A DNA stretch of 64,000 bases from Gaetbulibacter sp. 4G1 (lineage in GTDB: Bacteria > Bacteroidota > Bacteroidia > Flavobacteriales > Flavobacteriaceae), in assembly GCF_002741945.1 (NCBI RefSeq), contig NZ_MDVN01000024.1, forward strand, positions 248,001 through 312,000, read 5' to 3'. Positions 60,998-64,000 of this stretch are shown piece by piece. Every line of letters starts with the position of its first letter. Position 1 is the stretch's first letter. Below the pieces are notes generated by a model. The model had not been told where the DNA came from, did no database searches, and saw nothing but the letters and a program-made list of their open reading frames with translations. The position numbers were made by a program, and so were the translations under genes.

Positions 60998-61726
60998 TTA
61001 TCCTTTGATAATATCAAAACAATTCCGTGAGCGTTCTATAAATAAGCTATCCATTAATGTTTTTTTTTGAGAGTCTAGATGACTCTGCCATTCATCCAAT
61101 GAATATCCAGTTGTTTTTTCAAGCATTTCATGATAAAAAATAATAATTTCATTTTTTCTATCATCACTAGCCAACCCAACATATCTTGACATCATAACGT
61201 AATCTTCTAAATGAAAACCTCTAGCGTTCAAAAATGATATGGTTTTTGCCCATTCCCCACTTGGGTTTTCTTTTACCAATTCGTTTGTGTCATAGTACCA
61301 AGTATTATGGCGGTATTTATTATCTCCTATAAAGCCCACGTTGTCAAAATTGTAATTATAAATTAAATCATTATCTGGAAAAAAACCTTCAAACTGAACA
61401 ATGAAAAGTTTGTTTACATGGCGTTTTTTATCTGTAGAAATAAACACATATCTTTCGCCCGATGCAATTGCTTTACCTTGCATCTCTGGTGGATATTCAT
61501 TAGAATTTGCAATTATTTCAAAATCAAATTTATCCACAAAATCAAATTCTTTATCTACTTTAATTTCAATTTTTGGTAAATCATTTGAAGTTATAACATT
61601 GTCTTTTACCCAACGTGTCTCAGGCTTCGCATTAGATTTATTTTCAGTAGAACTTGAATTTTGCTCTTTTTTTGTTTGACAACTTATTAGTAATGATATA
61701 CATATTAATAATAGAAATTTATTCAT
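60998..61726 (-). CDS. Hypothetical lipoprotein, 242 residues
   Basis: A lipoprotein signal (LLLICISLLISCQTKK) is followed by a Ser/Asn-rich linker and a mixed alpha/beta domain (YVFISTDKKRHVNKLFIVQF, SGEWAKTISFLNARGFHLED, YSLDEWQSHLDSQKKT). I do not recognise the family. It lies 56 bases downstream of the next lipoprotein gene on the same strand. Confidence 0.65.
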   Translation of the reverse strand: MNKFLLLICISLLISCQTKKEQNSSSTENKSNAKPETRWVKDNVITSNDLPKIEIKVDKEFDFVDKFDFEIIANSNEYPPEMQGKAIASGERYVFISTDKKRHVNKLFIVQFEGFFPDNDLIYNYNFDNVGFIGDNKYRHNTWYYDTNELVKENPSGEWAKTISFLNARGFHLEDYVMMSRYVGLASDDRKNEIIIFYHEMLEKTTGYSLDEWQSHLDSQKKTLMDSLFIERSRNCFDIIKG

Positions 61727-61782
61727 TGATTTTAAGTTTTTATATTTTTTGAATCTGAATAGATATTATAAAAACGAATAAT

Positions 61783-63153
61783 TTAGTTTTTTTTAATATC
61801 ATTAATAAACTTATTGATATCATCAATTCCAGTTTTTGTAAAACCTGGTAAATGTGTTTTTTCAGGATAAATTACTTGCTTAGCTTTTGGTAAATATTGA
61901 AACATTTTGTTTCCATACCATTCAGGCGTCCATGGGTCGAATTGACCAGACAGTATCAAAACTGGTCCTTTATAATATGTCTCAGGCCATTTTCTATTTT
62001 TATAAATAGAATTTACTTTCCATACTTTAGCAGTTTTAAAAGAGACATCATTCACTGAGTAGCCATGTAACCAAGGAATCTCTTTTTCTTGTTTAAAAAT
62101 AATTTCTTCTGTTTCTTCTGATAACTCTTCTCCAATCCATAAAGAATACCTCATGCCTAATGCTTGATTTGATGGTTCTAAATGATAACTTATAATATCT
62201 TTTATACCTATGTGCTTTCCGTTAATAATATTTTTAATTGTCGTTGTTGTTTCAGAAAGGCTTTCATGCGAGCTCATTTTGAGAAGCACTACATCTATAA
62301 GTTCACTTTTAGTATAATTATATACTTTAGATTCATAGGTCACTTTGAAAACAGAATCCTTTAAAGATGAAATATAATTTGTCCATGCTTTGTAAAGTTT
62401 ATTATCTCCTGAATATTTCTTTAATATTTTCATTAAAGTGCTGTCTATATTTCGAAATGCTTCCTCATCATAATTTACTATATGAGGCAATGGAGAATCT
62501 AAAATCAAAGCTTCTACATTTTTTGGATATGTTTGAGCGTAAGCCGTCATTAAATTACAACTGTAAGAGATACCATAAAGAATCATTCTATCAAGTTTCA
62601 ATGCTTTACGGAGTTCTTCAATATCTTCTATGCTTTCCAAAGTGTTATAGCCATTTAGGTCAATATTTTGAGCTGTTAATCGCTCATAACACATTCTAAT
62701 TCCTATGGTTTTTAAACTATCTAATAACTTACCGTAAAGCCCTTTCTTTAGCCCATAAATACGTAAAGAATCAATTTCCTGGCATATCAGAGATGGTTTG
62801 GAATGGATTGTGCCTCGTTGCTCTAAAACAATAATATCCTTTTTTTTGCCCCATTTGGTACTAACAATACCATTGGCCATATTTAAAGAAGAATTTCCAG
62901 GACCTCCAGACATAATTAAAATTGGAATACCACTATCTTTTTTAATTTCTGGAATCTTCGATAATATAAATGGAAGTTCAATTAAATTTGACGAGTCCTT
63001 TATTCTATTTTCTTCAACAGAAATCCAGCCTTGCTTCCAAATTCTCTCTGTTTTATTTTTTATTGGTACTGGTTTACCTATTATATTGGGTACAGTATTT
63101 TTGCAACCAAATAGAATAGTTAAAATTATAAACGAAACAAAATACTTTTGCAT
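61783..63153 (-). CDS. TAP-like alpha/beta hydrolase lipoprotein
   Basis: A lipoprotein signal (ILTILFGCKNT) leads an alpha/beta hydrolase of the proline iminopeptidase/TAP type, 456 residues. The oxyanion segment is ILIMSGGPGNSSLN, the nucleophile elbow is YGISYSC (last Gly of GxSxG replaced by Ser), the acid is in LSGQFDPWTPEW, and the His is in EKTHLPGFT. An exported peptidase or esterase is likely. The altered elbow still keeps the Ser. Confidence 0.8.
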   Translation of the reverse strand: MQKYFVSFIILTILFGCKNTVPNIIGKPVPIKNKTERIWKQGWISVEENRIKDSSNLIELPFILSKIPEIKKDSGIPILIMSGGPGNSSLNMANGIVSTKWGKKKDIIVLEQRGTIHSKPSLICQEIDSLRIYGLKKGLYGKLLDSLKTIGIRMCYERLTAQNIDLNGYNTLESIEDIEELRKALKLDRMILYGISYSCNLMTAYAQTYPKNVEALILDSPLPHIVNYDEEAFRNIDSTLMKILKKYSGDNKLYKAWTNYISSLKDSVFKVTYESKVYNYTKSELIDVVLLKMSSHESLSETTTTIKNIINGKHIGIKDIISYHLEPSNQALGMRYSLWIGEELSEETEEIIFKQEKEIPWLHGYSVNDVSFKTAKVWKVNSIYKNRKWPETYYKGPVLILSGQFDPWTPEWYGNKMFQYLPKAKQVIYPEKTHLPGFTKTGIDDINKFINDIKKN

Positions 63154-63218
63154 TACTATTTTTTAATTAGTAAGAATAGTAATTGATATGTTAAGTTGCA
63201 TTCACATTTGTTAAGAAA

Positions 63219-63794
63219 TTAAATTTGCTTAACATTCTCTTTTATTCTGCTTAGACTTTGTGGAGCAACTCCAAGATAAGAAGCAATATGCTTTTGAGAA
63301 ACTAGATTGAATAATTTTGAGTTTTTATCTATGAGATTAAGATATCGCTCTTTTAAATCTTTAGTTTGAAAATCTTTAAGCCTCTCTACCATCTTTAAAT
63401 ATGCATTCTCAGCTATAACAGTCCTGATTTTTTCAAACTTCGAAAAATCTTCGAAAAATGAAAAGAGAGTACTTCTATTAAATTCATATAATACAGCATC
63501 TGTTATCGTTTCTAAATATACATCTCCATGCTTCCTTGTTAAGAAACTTTCGTAATCTGTTGCAAATCCATTTTCCAAAAAAAAATGATGTGTAATATCT
63601 ACTCCTTCTATTATTCTATAACTACGAAGAATTCCACTTTTAATAAAAAATATCTTTTCTGCCGCTTTATTGGCAAAAAGCAATTGTTCGTTTTTATTAA
63701 CTTCAATTAATTTAGCTTTAGAAATGAGTAGCTCATATTCATGATCTGAAAAATCAATGTATGCTGAAAGGAAAGATCTCATTTTAAATTGCAT
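63219..63794 (-). CDS. Crp/Fnr-family transcriptional regulator
   Basis: This 191-residue protein has a cyclic-nucleotide-binding-type domain (ANKAAEKIFFIKSGILRSY, ATDYESFLTRKHGD) with no evident cAMP-binding Arg/Ser set, followed by a helix and a short HTH (VSQKHIASYLGVAPQSLSRI). This is the common flavobacterial Crp/Fnr type. It lies just upstream of the TAP-like hydrolase gene on the same strand and may regulate it. Confidence 0.9.
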   Translation of the reverse strand: MQFKMRSFLSAYIDFSDHEYELLISKAKLIEVNKNEQLLFANKAAEKIFFIKSGILRSYRIIEGVDITHHFFLENGFATDYESFLTRKHGDVYLETITDAVLYEFNRSTLFSFFEDFSKFEKIRTVIAENAYLKMVERLKDFQTKDLKERYLNLIDKNSKLFNLVSQKHIASYLGVAPQSLSRIKENVKQI

Positions 63795-63939
63795 TTAAGA
63801 ATAAAGATACAAAGCTTTAAAATATATAAATAATTTAATAGTATATATTAAACAAACTGAAGGAAATTGCTTTTTTATAAAAGTCAAGCTAATGAATTTA
63901 TAATCAAATCTCTATATGTGTATAATCGTATAACAAAAA

Positions 63940-64000
63940 CTAATCTTCTGGCGGATAACCATGAATTTGCTCAAAAACATCATCAAAATTTGAACGCAGA
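63940..64000 (-). CDS. C-terminal end of a further gene (truncated by window)
   Basis: On the minus strand an open frame enters from the window edge and ends with TAG (bases 63940-63942). The last residues read SNFDDVFEQIHGYPPED. The frame and the composition of the end fit a real coding end, but the family cannot be told from 19 residues. Confidence 0.5.
   Translation of the reverse strand, partial: LRSNFDDVFEQIHGYPPED

Overview
The window is AT-rich chromosomal DNA that reads as a marine or environmental Flavobacteriaceae (Bacteroidota, class Flavobacteriia). The evidence is a type IX secretion sorting domain, repeated TAnnTTTG promoter elements with no clear Shine-Dalgarno sequences, HYC_CC_PP, DUF4097 and DUF2807 proteins, LytTR regulators with LytS-type kinases, and the leuC-leuD-leuA2-leuB gene order. 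Species cannot be read from the sequence.

Layout. 1-3765: leucine synthesis operon (leuC end, leuD, a LeuA-family synthase, leuB) closed by a strong terminator. 3806-7608: a secreted PhoX/DUF839-like protein, then a minus-strand set of membrane proteins (YbdG-like channel, DUF3817, VTT). 7731-46590: an accessory island. Nine diverged copies (R1-R9) of one long non-coding repeat, plus one isolated tail, all in the same orientation, separate small gene modules. Most modules are on the minus strand and their stop codons lie within about 65 bases of the right end of a repeat. The modules are a JAB/RadC protein, an Mrr-STAND NTPase, a Dcm methyltransferase with a double-GHKL ATPase and a receiver protein, a secreted orphan, a LytS/LytTR pair with hydrolases, MarR-GNAT-YgjV, two serine hydrolases with a membrane LytTR protein, and a large plus-strand copper/silver module (DUF2490, carbonic anhydrase, AraC, HYC_CC_PP, CusA, CusC, an acetolactate decarboxylase-like lipoprotein, CopA, CDF, CusB, HMA lipoprotein). 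No recombinase is encoded in the window. The repeats carry a paired inverted motif; the best copy has the 11-6-11 layout of a Xer dif site.

46598-53128: a six-gene membrane/redox operon, its MarR regulator with a perfect 18-base inverted repeat as likely operator, a nitroreductase and a divergent HxlR regulator sharing a 17-base operator, and an intradiol dioxygenase-like secreted protein. This looks like an electrophile or quinone stress module. 53409-55406: a LysM-M23 peptidase and a GT9 glycosyltransferase. 55601-59431: an ECF sigma operon with anti-sigma-like, DUF4097, outer-membrane and DUF2807 proteins; two matched ECF promoters (TGCAACC, 15 bases, TGTCTAT) define a likely regulon. 59449-64000: an EamA transporter, a cold-shock domain protein, two lipoproteins (one a TAP-like hydrolase), a Crp/Fnr regulator and the end of one more gene.

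The most unusual content is the repeat-cassette island. It resembles an integron or dif-module array in layout but does not match the classical attC consensus. The Dcm/GHKL/receiver operon and the Mrr-STAND protein are its likely defence cargo.
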